Notes: a model not told the origin generated them from the letters alone. A stretch of 64,000 nt of DNA from Bacteroidota bacterium (GCA_023450085.1 JAEXHI010000025.1:124001-188000), one strand, 5' to 3'; numbered from the stretch's first letter, positions 16,933 to 25,213 are shown. Translations and numbers: made by a program.

Positions 16933-16950
16933 TATCGCAATTTACCAATA
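16933..16950. promoter_or_regulatory. ArsR-type operator, site 3 (nhaA)
   Basis: TATCGCAATTTACCAATA matches the palindromic consensus of sites 1 and 2 at 14 of 18 positions. It lies 22-39 bp upstream of the nhaA start. Confidence 0.5.
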
Positions 16951-17132
16951 TTAACTTACTCTGCCTCATAGATGGGTTCTAAATCTATGAAATAAGCTTA
17001 ATTTGGGTAATAAATCCGTGTCACTTTGTAGTGAAGATCTATTAAAATTATGCATGTAAAATCCTGACATAATAGCTAGTAAGCTAATACACTTTAAAAT
17101 TGTAAGGAACTGTGTTGGGGCTATTTCCTTAA

Positions 17133-18212
17133 TTATGGTAATGTTATAACTTCTGATGAGATTATTTTGCGTTCATATTCTGAATCATAATAGGCATTAC
17201 TTTTCCATAATATGTATGTCAATTCCAATAATTTCCTTTGGATGGCAACTATAGCCTTCATTTTAATCCCATGCCTTGAAACTATTCTTAAGAAAATATC
17301 TCTGAATCTTTCATCAGTCCTGATTGCAGCCAGTGCCGGAAAGTGCATTACTTTCCTTAAATTCCGATTACCCCGCTTGGATATTCGGGGTTTGGATTTC
17401 ACTGAGGTTCCAGATGTTTTTTCTCTTACATCTAATCCTGCATAACTGACCAATTGTCTTTTATTCTTTATTAACTCGAATCCGTTAGTTTCGGCTATAA
17501 TGGTTACAGCGGTTAAGTTTCCAATTCCAGGAATAGAAGATACCATATTCATCTTTTCTAGTAGAACTTCGTCTCCTTTGATAAGTATAGCAATTTCTTC
17601 TCTTATCTCTTTTTCCTGCGAATCAATAAGAGCTATTCTTTTTTTTGTTCGTTTCACTGAGCTTTCACTTGATGTTTCAGAAGTACGTTCTGCATGCAGT
17701 TGATTTTTTAACATTGTACGCTCATGTACCAACTGCTCTCGTTCCCGACAAAGCTGTCTCAAATCATTGAATATTTTTAAAGGAGGTTGCCAAACTTCCA
17801 ATTGCCTTTCCAAACCGAATCTCGAAATGGCTTGTGAAGCGCTCTTGTCAGTTATGGTTTTTATGTCAAGTGTTCTCGCATAATTACTAATCTTGTTTGG
17901 CAGAACGATACTGACTTGTTTTTTAATACTGCATAGGTAATAGGCTAAGGATTCATGATAAACGCCTGTTGCTTCCATTACGTACCGTACTTCTGTTGTA
18001 ATTGATGTCTGCTTATTTACCCATGACACAAGGCTTGAAAAACCCTTTCGAGTATTGGGAAATACTTTGTATGCATAAACTTCTATGCTGATTTGTTCAT
18101 CCATTCGACCAAGCGATACAACTAATTCATTTTGTGCTACATCAATTCCTACTGTCTGCTTTAATAATACCTTCATCTTATCTGGTTTAGGTAAGTGATA
18201 ACCTTTCTTCAT
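17133..18212 (-). CDS. IS110-family transposase
   Basis: 359 residues. The N-terminal RuvC-like domain shows D24 (GIDVAQ), E80 (VMEATG) and D122 (TDKSAS); the fourth acidic position of the DEDD set is A125. The C-terminal Tnp domain starts at about 215 (SIPGIGNLTAVTIIAET, SYAGLDV). MKVLLKQTV at residue 13 is an alternative start. The gene lies between nhaA and the receiver gene. Element ends could not be fixed, as IS110 members lack standard inverted repeats. Confidence 0.92.
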   Translation of the reverse strand: MKKGYHLPKPDKMKVLLKQTVGIDVAQNELVVSLGRMDEQISIEVYAYKVFPNTRKGFSSLVSWVNKQTSITTEVRYVMEATGVYHESLAYYLCSIKKQVSIVLPNKISNYARTLDIKTITDKSASQAISRFGLERQLEVWQPPLKIFNDLRQLCREREQLVHERTMLKNQLHAERTSETSSESSVKRTKKRIALIDSQEKEIREEIAILIKGDEVLLEKMNMVSSIPGIGNLTAVTIIAETNGFELIKNKRQLVSYAGLDVREKTSGTSVKSKPRISKRGNRNLRKVMHFPALAAIRTDERFRDIFLRIVSRHGIKMKAIVAIQRKLLELTYILWKSNAYYDSEYERKIISSEVITLP

Positions 18213-18458
18213 CTTTTCTCCTGACTGGATATACTGGCTATAAGACTCATCATAATGAGCAAATTCCTTACATTCTGTTCAGATTCTAAAAGGTTAAAGA
18301 AGAGGAGGCAGTTTCTTTTCTTGAATATACCATATAGGCTATTTAAAGCAAAATCTGCTCTCGCCCTTCTTCACTTAGATTATATTATACAAACATAGGA
18401 GAAGCAAAAGAACGCCGCTTGATTAGAACAGATATTTTATACTATTATAATCGGAACG
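18213..18458 (-). ncRNA. Upstream flank of IS110, candidate bridge RNA region
   Basis: About 245 non-coding bases upstream of the transposase start. In the IS110 group this end encodes the structured bridge RNA that pairs with target and donor. The location and size fit, but no fold was verified and the outer IS end is not resolved. The other non-coding flank (16951-17132) is the alternative if the element is of the IS1111 type. Confidence 0.3.
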
Positions 18459-18944
18459 TTACTTATTACTGAAATATTCCTGTGCAATTTCCGCTACTCC
18501 CACACTAAAATATCTACCGCCATTGGTAACAACATCAATAGCTTTTTTAAAATCGTCCGTATCGCTACCAATGAGCAAATAACCTGTAAAACCAATTTCC
18601 AAAAGAGGTTTTACGGCTTTTTCTGCATCAATATCATTATGTGCAATCAGGTTAATGGTTGGATATTGTGTTCTCAATTCTTGAAGCTGTGCCAGCACAT
18701 TCTTATTGTAAAAATCAAGGTCAATAATACAAATGTTGGGAAGTGTTTTTAATGCTGGTAATTGAGATAGTCCGTCTTCAATGTTTTCAGAACGGAACAA
18801 TACTTCAATTCCTGAAGCAACGAGGTCGTTGCAGGTCAAATCCAAAATCGGGCTTTTATCATTGATAAAGGCGAGGGCAATTTTTTGTTGTGCTGTACCA
18901 GTTTCCATATCATTACTTTTTTGAGTTGATGTAGCCCTGCACAA
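18459..18944 (-). CDS. Degenerate receiver-domain protein, no output domain
   Basis: 161 residues; an internal ATG at 18908 (METGTAQQ) is the more likely start, giving about 149 residues. The fold follows CheY-like receivers: FINDKS near the N-terminus, phospho-acceptor Asp in NICIIDLDFY, and a TGYLLIGSDTDDFKKAI C-terminal part. The usual conserved lysine is absent. There is no DNA-binding domain. It lies downstream of two HTH genes and a long hairpin on the same strand. Confidence 0.7.
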   Translation of the reverse strand: MCRATSTQKSNDMETGTAQQKIALAFINDKSPILDLTCNDLVASGIEVLFRSENIEDGLSQLPALKTLPNICIIDLDFYNKNVLAQLQELRTQYPTINLIAHNDIDAEKAVKPLLEIGFTGYLLIGSDTDDFKKAIDVVTNGGRYFSVGVAEIAQEYFSNK

Positions 18945-18977
18945 AAAAAAGAAGCGCAGGCAACCACACTTACCGAT

Positions 18978-19085
18978 ACTGAGGCACTGGTACGCCTTAA
19001 TCCCCGAATAAGCGAGCGCCCACGCCTATGACGTGAGCGTTCTTACTTATTGTCTTGGGGATACAAAAAATTACCAGTTTTCAGT
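18978..19085. ncRNA. Long imperfect hairpin of unknown role
   Basis: Five nested stems pair across about 108 nt: 18978-18982 with 19081-19085 (ACTGA/TCAGT), 18986-18992 with 19072-19078 (ACTGGTA/TACCAGT), 19000-19005 with 19057-19062 (ATCCCC/GGGGAT), 19007-19012 with 19046-19051 (AATAAG/CTTATT), and 19017-19024 with 19032-19039 (CGCCCACG/CGTGAGCG, one mismatch). On the minus strand it lies between the HTH pair and the receiver gene and is followed by a T run at about 18945-18952. Confidence 0.7.
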
Positions 19086-19182
19086 ACCAAGACCTAAAGC
19101 AAAAACACTTTAAGTATTGTTATATTTTACATAGCAAATATACTAAAGTCCTTCCGTTGAAACATAGTCAGAACCAAATTAA

Positions 19183-19482
19183 TTAGAAGCAATGTCTGTC
19201 ATTGGTTATATAGTTCTGTTCTAAGACGGTCAGAATATCCGTTTCCTTATAAATAATCTTACCCCCAATTTGTATATACGGCAGGATATTATCGTCACGG
19301 TATTGCTGTAAAGTCCGTTTACTGATATGTAACAGCCTACACACATCTTCGCCCGACAAGTATATTTCTCCGTTCATTACAGGACGGTAATTTTTTAATA
19401 TTTCTTCAATACGGTTTCTCAACTGCATTATCATTTCCTGATGGGCGATGATTTCTTCCGTTTCATTCGTCAGTAAATCCAT
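19183..19482 (-). CDS. HTH protein, excisionase type (Xis2d-like)
   Basis: 99 residues. An N-terminal helix (about 5-30) precedes a MerR/excisionase-type HTH at about 42-90: GEDVCRLLHISKRTLQQYRDDNILPYIQIGGKIIY. Paired small HTH proteins of this type are Xis2c and Xis2d in CTnDOT, which are required for excision. Its start overlaps the end of the upstream HTH gene by 20 bp. Confidence 0.85.
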   Translation of the reverse strand: MDLLTNETEEIIAHQEMIMQLRNRIEEILKNYRPVMNGEIYLSGEDVCRLLHISKRTLQQYRDDNILPYIQIGGKIIYKETDILTVLEQNYITNDRHCF

Positions 19483-19774
19483 TGTCGTTGGTATTGTACG
19501 GCTGTCCGGCTTCGAGTAAAGCCTGTACGTCCGAGCGTTTATAATAATTCTTGCGGTTCAGTTTGGAATATGGTAATAAGCCTTTGTCCTTGTAGGTCTG
19601 CAAAGTCCGTTTGGTAATGTTCATCATCAAACACACTTCCTGGTTATCGAGCCATTGCTCCTCTTTGAAAATCGGGGTATATTTTCGTGTGGCATTTTCG
19701 GTCATTTCCAAAAGTTCCCTTAGGTCATTCTTCATTCCGTCCAATGCGGTTTTTTGTATTGCAATAACTTCCAT
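19463..19774 (-). CDS. HTH protein, excisionase type (Xis2c-like)
   Basis: 103 residues with the same architecture as the next gene: an N-terminal helix and an HTH at about 44-90 (NQEVCLMMNITKRTLQTYKDKGLLPYSKLNRKNYY). The two are probably paralogues acting together in excision or transfer gene control. A TGGC array operator lies 63 bp upstream. Confidence 0.85.
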   Translation of the reverse strand: MEVIAIQKTALDGMKNDLRELLEMTENATRKYTPIFKEEQWLDNQEVCLMMNITKRTLQTYKDKGLLPYSKLNRKNYYKRSDVQALLEAGQPYNTNDNGFTDE

Positions 19775-19836
19775 TGTTTGCTCATTTTTTCTGTGGAAGT
19801 CGAATTTATAAAGGCTTATTGCAGGATTGGGAAAGG

Positions 19837-19870
19837 TTGCATTGATTGGCGTTGAAAGGCAGTGTTTGGC
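19837..19870 (+). promoter_or_regulatory. TGGC 10-bp-phased array, copy a
   Basis: Half-sites TTGC, TGGC, AGGC, TGGC start at 19837, 19847, 19857 and 19867, exactly 10 bp apart. It lies upstream of the minus-strand HTH-HTH-receiver genes. Confidence 0.6.
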
Positions 19871-19891
19871 TTTTTACTTTTGCCATAAACG

Positions 19892-19926
19892 AAAAATCGG
19901 ATAACCTTTTGAGCTATCCGATTTTT
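19892..19926. terminator. Terminator downstream of the TIGR02391 gene
   Basis: 12-bp stem AAAAATCGGATA/TATCCGATTTTT with an 11-base loop and T/A runs on both sides, so it can work in either direction. Confidence 0.8.
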
Positions 19927-19927
19927 T

Positions 19928-20728
19928 TTATTTAAGCCCCGTTTTATAAGTGTTATCAAGTTTGTTGTGAATAATTGTTGCTACAACCAAAACTTCTGTC
20001 ATTTGTGAAAGTTGGGTATCTTCCAATATTTTGGGGTTGTGTGCTTTTGGATTTCTGTACATAGAAAAAAATCCTTTGCAGAAATTTCCAAAACCTTTGT
20101 GTTCACTTTCTTCGCTTTGATTTTTCAGAGTATTGAAAGCAAGCATAGGTCTTTTGTCCTTTCCCAACGCAAAACAATCATCAACTAAATCTGCTCCGTC
20201 TGAAGTATAGCCACTTTTTTGCCTAAGCCTCTCTGCTACACTTTTCGTAATTTCAAGTATAGCGTGAAAATAATTTTCCTTTAACCATTCAGCTTCACAA
20301 TAAGGCAAAATTTCTGAATGAACTCCAATTCCGTGTACTTTTTCTTTGATTTTTAGTGACCTGCTTTTTGCTTCCGAAATAGTTTTCGCCTTATCAACTT
20401 GTCGGGGCTGTCCACTTTTATCAATTTCTATCCCTTCATAAACAAGTTTCTCATTGATAGTTGTTCTATCTTTTTCAAATTCATCTTCGGAATTATATCT
20501 TTTAGGATTTAATAATCTAACAACAAATGCCAATACATTATTTCCACATCTGTCTTGTGCTTGTCTTTCTTTTAAAGCATAAAACAATCTGTCTGTTTTA
20601 TTTGTGCCATATTGAGATTGAGAAATACCAGCACCTGATAAATGTTCTGTAATTTTCGTATGTGTCAGTATATTTGATATAATATCAGATATATTTCGTA
20701 GGGTTATGTCATCAAAGGATTTTGTCAT
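19928..20728 (-). CDS. TIGR02391 (Ymh) family protein
   Basis: 266 residues. The C-terminal half carries the family pattern ADLVDDCFALGKDKRP, GFGNFCKGFFSMYRNPKAHNP (about 205-235). The RNPxAH motif recalls HEPN-like or Abi-type proteins. The family often accompanies restriction or other defence genes, but its activity is unproven. It stands alone between the excision genes and traQ and is probably cargo. Confidence 0.8.
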   Translation of the reverse strand: MTKSFDDITLRNISDIISNILTHTKITEHLSGAGISQSQYGTNKTDRLFYALKERQAQDRCGNNVLAFVVRLLNPKRYNSEDEFEKDRTTINEKLVYEGIEIDKSGQPRQVDKAKTISEAKSRSLKIKEKVHGIGVHSEILPYCEAEWLKENYFHAILEITKSVAERLRQKSGYTSDGADLVDDCFALGKDKRPMLAFNTLKNQSEESEHKGFGNFCKGFFSMYRNPKAHNPKILEDTQLSQMTEVLVVATIIHNKLDNTYKTGLK

Positions 20729-20790
20729 TTTATAATTTTCCTCTTTATTATGAATACTAAATCATATAATCTAAATTTCCATAAAAATAC

Positions 20791-21072
20791 TTATTTCGAG
20801 TTAGGTATCTCCACTTGTTGCTTCTCTTTGTCCTTTTTCATTTGGCTATAAGTCCATATACAGACAATACCGAGAATTATCAAAGCGTATGCAATCCATT
20901 TGCCGACACGTTCTATAAAACGGGTAAATACAGATGCTTCAAAACTCGAAAATCCCTCTGCACCCATACCATTACGCCTATAAAATTTCCTGCGGTTTAT
21001 CCAATAAATAAGCACTATCGCAATAACGATAACAATAATACCAAACACCAATTGAGCCGTAACTGTATCCAT
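20791..21072 (-). CDS. Small two-helix membrane protein of the transfer region
   Basis: 93 residues. One membrane helix at about 6-25 (AQLVFGIIVIVIAIVLIYW) and a second at about 60-75 (IAYALIILGIVCIW), joined by a basic loop (NRRKFYRRNGMGAEGFSSFEASVF). Similar ICE proteins are sometimes misnamed molybdenum ABC transporter permease. It lies at the end of the tra block but after a terminator, so it may have its own promoter. Confidence 0.65.
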   Translation of the reverse strand: MDTVTAQLVFGIIVIVIAIVLIYWINRRKFYRRNGMGAEGFSSFEASVFTRFIERVGKWIAYALIILGIVCIWTYSQMKKDKEKQQVEIPNSK

Positions 21073-21132
21073 ACCCGTTAAGATTATAATTCAAGTAAAT
21101 TTAAACAAAAAACAACGTACACCGAAAGCTGA

Positions 21133-21170
21133 AAAGCAAAAAACCGACCTGTAACAGTCGGTTTTGCTTT
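21133..21170 (-). terminator. Terminator after the traE-traQ operon
   Basis: Stem AAAACCGAC/GTCGGTTTT, extended by AAAGC/GCTTT after a 2-base bulge. It lies just beyond the traQ stop. Confidence 0.75.
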
Positions 21171-21183
21171 TATATAAGTAGCA

Positions 21184-21636
21184 TTAATCACTACTGTTGA
21201 ACTGAAAGCTCAACTGCTTTTCGTTACCGAAGTTATCGGAAATCCAAACCTCAAAGGATTGTGATACGGTAGATGCCGAAGTGTAATACAACCGGAACTG
21301 CTCCGTTGGCAACGAATACAAATCGTTTGGCAAATACGGTGGTTCGTCATAATACCGCAATGTGCCTTGACCGTCAAATTGAAAGTAGCGGAGAAAATAT
21401 TGCGTGTTGCTGTAATTGCCTGTTCGCTGTATGGTAATCCGTATCTCTACGGTCTGCCCACTGGCAATATCTTTGGGTACAGGCATTACTTTGACCTCAA
21501 AAGGGAAATCGTTCTGTATTTCGAGTTCATCGTCTTTGCTACAAGATACCAACGTAACCGAAGCCGTGAGGATTGCCAAGAGTATATATATTGAGCTTAA
21601 TCCTATCCTGAATTTATTGAATATTGCTATCATCAT
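21184..21636 (-). CDS. traQ: TraQ, DUF3872 conjugal transfer lipoprotein
   Basis: 150 residues. A lipoprotein signal with lipobox LVSC at about 29-32 is followed by a beta-rich domain (FPFEVKVMPVPKDIASGQTVEIRITI). It is the last gene of the tra operon. The traP primase that lies between traO and traQ in CTnDOT is absent here; traO and traQ are 8 bp apart. Confidence 0.9.
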   Translation of the reverse strand: MMIAIFNKFRIGLSSIYILLAILTASVTLVSCSKDDELEIQNDFPFEVKVMPVPKDIASGQTVEIRITIQRTGNYSNTQYFLRYFQFDGQGTLRYYDEPPYLPNDLYSLPTEQFRLYYTSASTVSQSFEVWISDNFGNEKQLSFQFNSSD

Positions 21637-21644
21637 TTTACATT

Positions 21645-22205
21645 TTAAAAATTAAACCTTAATCCCACGCCTGCGGACGGTCGGAATTGTTCCAAGTCTG
21701 TACCCCACAAAACCTTTGTACGCCCTTGCAGGACTAACACAAAACGGTCGGACAGGTACGTTTCAAATGTGAGCCGTCCGCCTGCTCCGTAAACAAAATT
21801 GTCTTCGCTCAGTATCTTCGCTCCGTCATACAACATTGCTTCGCCACGGTTGATGCTTTCGTAACCGACTACGCCTGTTATTCCAAAGTTCAGCGTGATG
21901 TTCTTACGAACATCGCCCAACAGGAAGAAACTGTAACCGCCCTCTGCGGTATAAGTTTCCTGCGGTATGCGGAGGTCTTTATAATCGTGGTATTGGTGTG
22001 TATATTCCAACGCCCAAAGCTGGTAGTTACCATTTTTGCCGTTTACGGTCATTGCTACATTGATGTAATAATCGTTACCGATTTTATCATCGGACAGCAC
22101 ACCCGTACTCACTTCCAATCCTTTCTGTTTAGGTAACATTCTTTGTGCCTGTGTGACCGTGATGGCCATAAAGATGAGCATCACGGTATAGATATACTTT
22201 TTCAT
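21645..22205 (-). CDS. traO: TraO conjugal transfer protein
   Basis: 186 residues with an N-terminal signal peptide (MLIFMAITVTQAQR) and an outer-membrane-like beta pattern (RLTFETYLSDRFVLVLQGRTKVLWG; C-terminal GVGLRFNF). It is probably an outer-membrane part of the mating apparatus. Confidence 0.9.
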   Translation of the reverse strand: MKKYIYTVMLIFMAITVTQAQRMLPKQKGLEVSTGVLSDDKIGNDYYINVAMTVNGKNGNYQLWALEYTHQYHDYKDLRIPQETYTAEGGYSFFLLGDVRKNITLNFGITGVVGYESINRGEAMLYDGAKILSEDNFVYGAGGRLTFETYLSDRFVLVLQGRTKVLWGTDLEQFRPSAGVGLRFNF

Positions 22206-22226
22206 ATTATTTACTTTAAAAGGTTA

Positions 22227-23120
22227 TTAAAATTTCAGGTGCATATCGTTAATCAAACGAGCTTTGATTAAGTCGGAATTTTCTATCTGGAGTGTCTGAT
22301 GCCTGCCACCGTTTTTCTCGAAAATCTCAATAAGTAGTACCTTGTCATCGGCAATGGTAAATTGGTCTAACAGGAACACGTTTTGCTCGGTCGTTTTTCC
22401 GCCAATCTCATCCAATGGTTTGTAAGTCCTAAGCGGTATCATCGGGCGTTCCTGCACTACGGTACGTTTGGCTACCTTTTTATCCACCACTTTGAAATTC
22501 ACAAAATCAATCTGAAACGGCACATTGGTACGGTTTCTCAATTCCGTATGGAAATAGTATTTGCCGTTGTGTATGTAGATACCTTTGAGGATAAACTGAA
22601 TACCGAAACTCTTAGCCCCGATATGCTTTACAATACGTTTGTCCTTTTTGTAAATGGTTTCCAAAAGCAAGCCTGCCAATGATGGCGAATTGTTGCCCAA
22701 TTCTTCAAAAAGCACATCGTTTCCGTTGGCTTTATCAACCGCCTTTTGCATTGTCAAGAGGTCATAGCTCAACGCTTCGGGATAGGGACTGTAATACACA
22801 TTGAAACTGTAAAAACGCCCGTCATTTGTGATAACTGAAAAATTGGTTTCCGCTTCAAATTCCCTTACCGATGCTTTTACACGCAATACATTTTCCGCAT
22901 CTTCCGCTTTTCCAGCAATCAGGTATTCGCTTCCCAAATCCACATAACGGATGGCGGTCGGAAAAATAAGATGTGAAGTTTTATCGTAGGTAACTTCCAT
23001 TCTATACGGTTCTATCTTGCCTAATGCAAGCGGAGTTTTTGCACTATCCTGTGCGTAAGATTGTACGGCAAAGCCGAGTATCAGGGCAAATGCCCAAAAG
23101 GTTTTTAAATGATTTTTCAT
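22227..23120 (-). CDS. traN: TraN conjugal transfer protein
   Basis: 297 residues with a signal peptide (FALILGFAVQSYAQD). The domain that follows (PYRMEVTYDKTSHLIFPTAIRYVDLGSEYLIAGKAEDAEN) resembles VirB9-like outer-membrane core proteins in layout. It stands between traO and traM in the standard order. Confidence 0.92.
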   Translation of the reverse strand: MKNHLKTFWAFALILGFAVQSYAQDSAKTPLALGKIEPYRMEVTYDKTSHLIFPTAIRYVDLGSEYLIAGKAEDAENVLRVKASVREFEAETNFSVITNDGRFYSFNVYYSPYPEALSYDLLTMQKAVDKANGNDVLFEELGNNSPSLAGLLLETIYKKDKRIVKHIGAKSFGIQFILKGIYIHNGKYYFHTELRNRTNVPFQIDFVNFKVVDKKVAKRTVVQERPMIPLRTYKPLDEIGGKTTEQNVFLLDQFTIADDKVLLIEIFEKNGGRHQTLQIENSDLIKARLINDMHLKF

Positions 23121-23144
23121 TGTTTAAATTATTTGAGTTCAACA

Positions 23145-24479
23145 TTATTTTTTAGATACAAGGAAGACCTGATGCCCTGCTTTTAGCGTAACCTTTGGGG
23201 TTCTTACCTTTTTGGCGAAATAGCCCGAAACACCCTGTACCACGCCACGGCTTAAATCAGCAGCAACCTGTTGTCCTGCATTCTGCGTGAGCATTATGCT
23301 TGTTCCCGAAGTCTGGCTCATATTGCCCGCCATTTCGGTAAGGGCGTTCATTTCGGGCGAATACGGAACGTACAAGCCTTGCTGTCCGTCCAAATCGTAA
23401 ATAGTAATATCAACCGGAATGATGTTGCCCTCTAATTCTACGGAGGTAATCTTTAGCTGCAATCGACCTCCCTGAAATTTGGCATTAGCTGTTACAATCG
23501 TTCCTTTCGGAATGGTACGTTGAGGCGTTTGGGCTGGCTCTAACAATCGCAATCGTACCCCTGTTTCGCCAATAACCGTTTGCGCATCGTGTACACAGGC
23601 TTTGATACTGTTTTTCGGTTGTGCCGTTTGCTCAATAGAACCTGCGGTATAAAAGCCCCGGTTTCTTGTTTCGCTCCAATCGGCTAAAAAGGCACTGTCC
23701 GTAGGCTCACGATACAAAGCGGAAACGGTGTTCTTTCTTGTAGGTGTGAATGCCACAAAATGCTCCTTTTGAGTTGAACCTGCGGTAGCCGTACCTGCAT
23801 CCTTAGCAGGTGGGGCTTCTGTCGAATTTGTACCTGTTGGCAGATACTTTGCCGCCATCTGGTAGGATTTCTCCATTATGGCAAGCTGGTCATCAACGGT
23901 TACAGATTTAGGTACATCTTTCTCGGCTAATTGTTCTTTTAGTTCGTCCAATTGCCTGCGGAGTTCTGTTGTTTCAGAGTTGTTATCCTGATAAAATGAA
24001 CCCAATGTGCTTTGTGCATTGCGGTAACTGCTCAATGCAGGATTGCCGTTTCTTCCCGAACCTCTGCCAACGCCATAGCTGCTGTTTTCGTCTTCTTCGG
24101 GAAATTCATCATTAGGCTCTTTTTTGTCTTCAGTATTCCAATAGTCAGAAAGCGTGGTAAGTGCATTGCGTTTTTCTTGCTCTTTGCGTTCCAGCATTTC
24201 CAACTCGTAAGCCTTGCCTTTGTCGGCAGGCATTCCTGCTCCGGTAGCCTCCGGTACTGCATCGTTCAGCCCGATGTTCTCAATTTCCTTTTTGTCTGCG
24301 GATGGTTTAAATATGAGGTACATACAACCTACGAAGACAATTCCCATTAAGCCAAATATGAGTGGCTTTTTGAGCTTTTCGGCTTTGTTCTGTGTACCGT
24401 CTTGCAGTACATCAGTGGTTGCTGCCTGGTTCCCTTCCGTTACCCGAACAACCGACTTTTTGTTCTCATTTTCTTTCAT
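23145..24479 (-). CDS. traM: TraM conjugal transfer protein
   Basis: 444 residues, VirB10-like. A cytoplasmic N-terminus is followed by one membrane helix (about 38-56, LIFGLMGIVFVGCMYLIF), a long flexible periplasmic linker with a coiled stretch (TTELRRQLDELKEQLAEKD), and a C-terminal beta domain (about 290-444). Its start overlaps the traL stop by 14 bp. Confidence 0.92.
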   Translation of the reverse strand: MKENENKKSVVRVTEGNQAATTDVLQDGTQNKAEKLKKPLIFGLMGIVFVGCMYLIFKPSADKKEIENIGLNDAVPEATGAGMPADKGKAYELEMLERKEQEKRNALTTLSDYWNTEDKKEPNDEFPEEDENSSYGVGRGSGRNGNPALSSYRNAQSTLGSFYQDNNSETTELRRQLDELKEQLAEKDVPKSVTVDDQLAIMEKSYQMAAKYLPTGTNSTEAPPAKDAGTATAGSTQKEHFVAFTPTRKNTVSALYREPTDSAFLADWSETRNRGFYTAGSIEQTAQPKNSIKACVHDAQTVIGETGVRLRLLEPAQTPQRTIPKGTIVTANAKFQGGRLQLKITSVELEGNIIPVDITIYDLDGQQGLYVPYSPEMNALTEMAGNMSQTSGTSIMLTQNAGQQVAADLSRGVVQGVSGYFAKKVRTPKVTLKAGHQVFLVSKK

Positions 24480-24753
24480 AAATCTTGTTTTTTAGAATTG
24501 TTGATAATGTGTCCTGCAATCTTGCAGGACTTTTACTTTTTTTGAGGACAGGGTTTTCGATATGCTCAATGACCATATCGTTACCCGACTTTGAGGTATC
24601 GTACCATACTTTGCAAATGACACCTGCCGTAAGCAGTAGATACCCCACAAAAAAGTAAAGTGTGTATTGGTGCTGTTTCCGCAAGGGCAATGCCCGCCAG
24701 CGTTCGTCCAGCTTGTCAAAGTACCTGTCCATATTTGCTCTTAGTTTTTTCAT
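24466..24753 (-). CDS. traL: TraL, DUF3989 membrane protein
   Basis: 95 residues from the preferred start at 24753 (MKKLRANMDRYFDKLDERW). A longer frame reaches 24846 but would run into the preceding gene. One membrane helix lies at about 30-50 (YTLYFFVGYLLLTAGVICKVWY). Overlaps traM by 14 bp. Confidence 0.85.
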   Translation of the reverse strand: MKKLRANMDRYFDKLDERWRALPLRKQHQYTLYFFVGYLLLTAGVICKVWYDTSKSGNDMVIEHIENPVLKKSKSPARLQDTLSTILKNKIYERK

Positions 24754-24772
24754 AACCTTACTATTTCTGTTG

Positions 24773-25201
24773 TTATAGCTTGAAACGCTTAGGACTTTGA
24801 CCTGCCTTTTGCTTCGGTTCTTCATTGACCAAAGCGACTGCCTCAACCGCTTTGGGTGCGGATATGACTGACAGGTTTGTCAGTTCCGATTTTTTCAGCA
24901 GTTGCCCAAATTGGTCTTTCCTTGCAACCTCCATTCTGTTAAGCGAGAATTTGCCGTTCAGGTATTTTACCCACATACTGCATTCTACACTTGGCTTGTC
25001 TTCGCCCGACCATTGCAGGTAGCCCGTCAGCAACAAGTCCTGTTTAGGCAAACTATCTGTACCTTTTTGGCAGTTTTCGAGGTATTCGCCGATACTTTCC
25101 TTCAACTTTCCAGCATACGCTCCCTGCGTATGGAAATAGCCGTTATATCCTTTATCGGTAAGGATTTTTGCAAACGTGCTTAAATCTGATAATGCTTCCA
25201 T
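24773..25201 (-). CDS. Unrecognised protein between traK and traL
   Basis: 142 residues, soluble, with no signal peptide. Begins MEALSDLSTFAKILTDKGYNGYFHTQG and includes LLLTGYLQWSGEDKPSVECSMWVKYLNGKFSLNRMEVARKDQ split across a beta-rich middle; the C-terminus is basic (QKAGQSPKRFKL). It is locked into the tra operon by 12-20 bp gaps. CTnDOT has no such named gene at this spot. Confidence 0.75.
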   Translation of the reverse strand: MEALSDLSTFAKILTDKGYNGYFHTQGAYAGKLKESIGEYLENCQKGTDSLPKQDLLLTGYLQWSGEDKPSVECSMWVKYLNGKFSLNRMEVARKDQFGQLLKKSELTNLSVISAPKAVEAVALVNEEPKQKAGQSPKRFKL

Positions 25202-25213
25202 AAGATTGTTTTT

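Noticed and set aside
17101..18272. TGTAAGGAA at 17101 and its inverse at 18264 as IS110 terminal repeats
   Set aside because: Only 9 bp, in AT-rich flanks where such a match is expected by chance; IS110 members need not have terminal repeats, and the implied 5' flank would be too short.
19852..19926. Plus-strand promoter-like TTG-N20-TACTTTTG followed at once by a hairpin, as a tiny RNA gene
   Set aside because: The implied transcript would be only about 40 nt, and the hairpin is explained as the terminator of the TIGR02391 gene.
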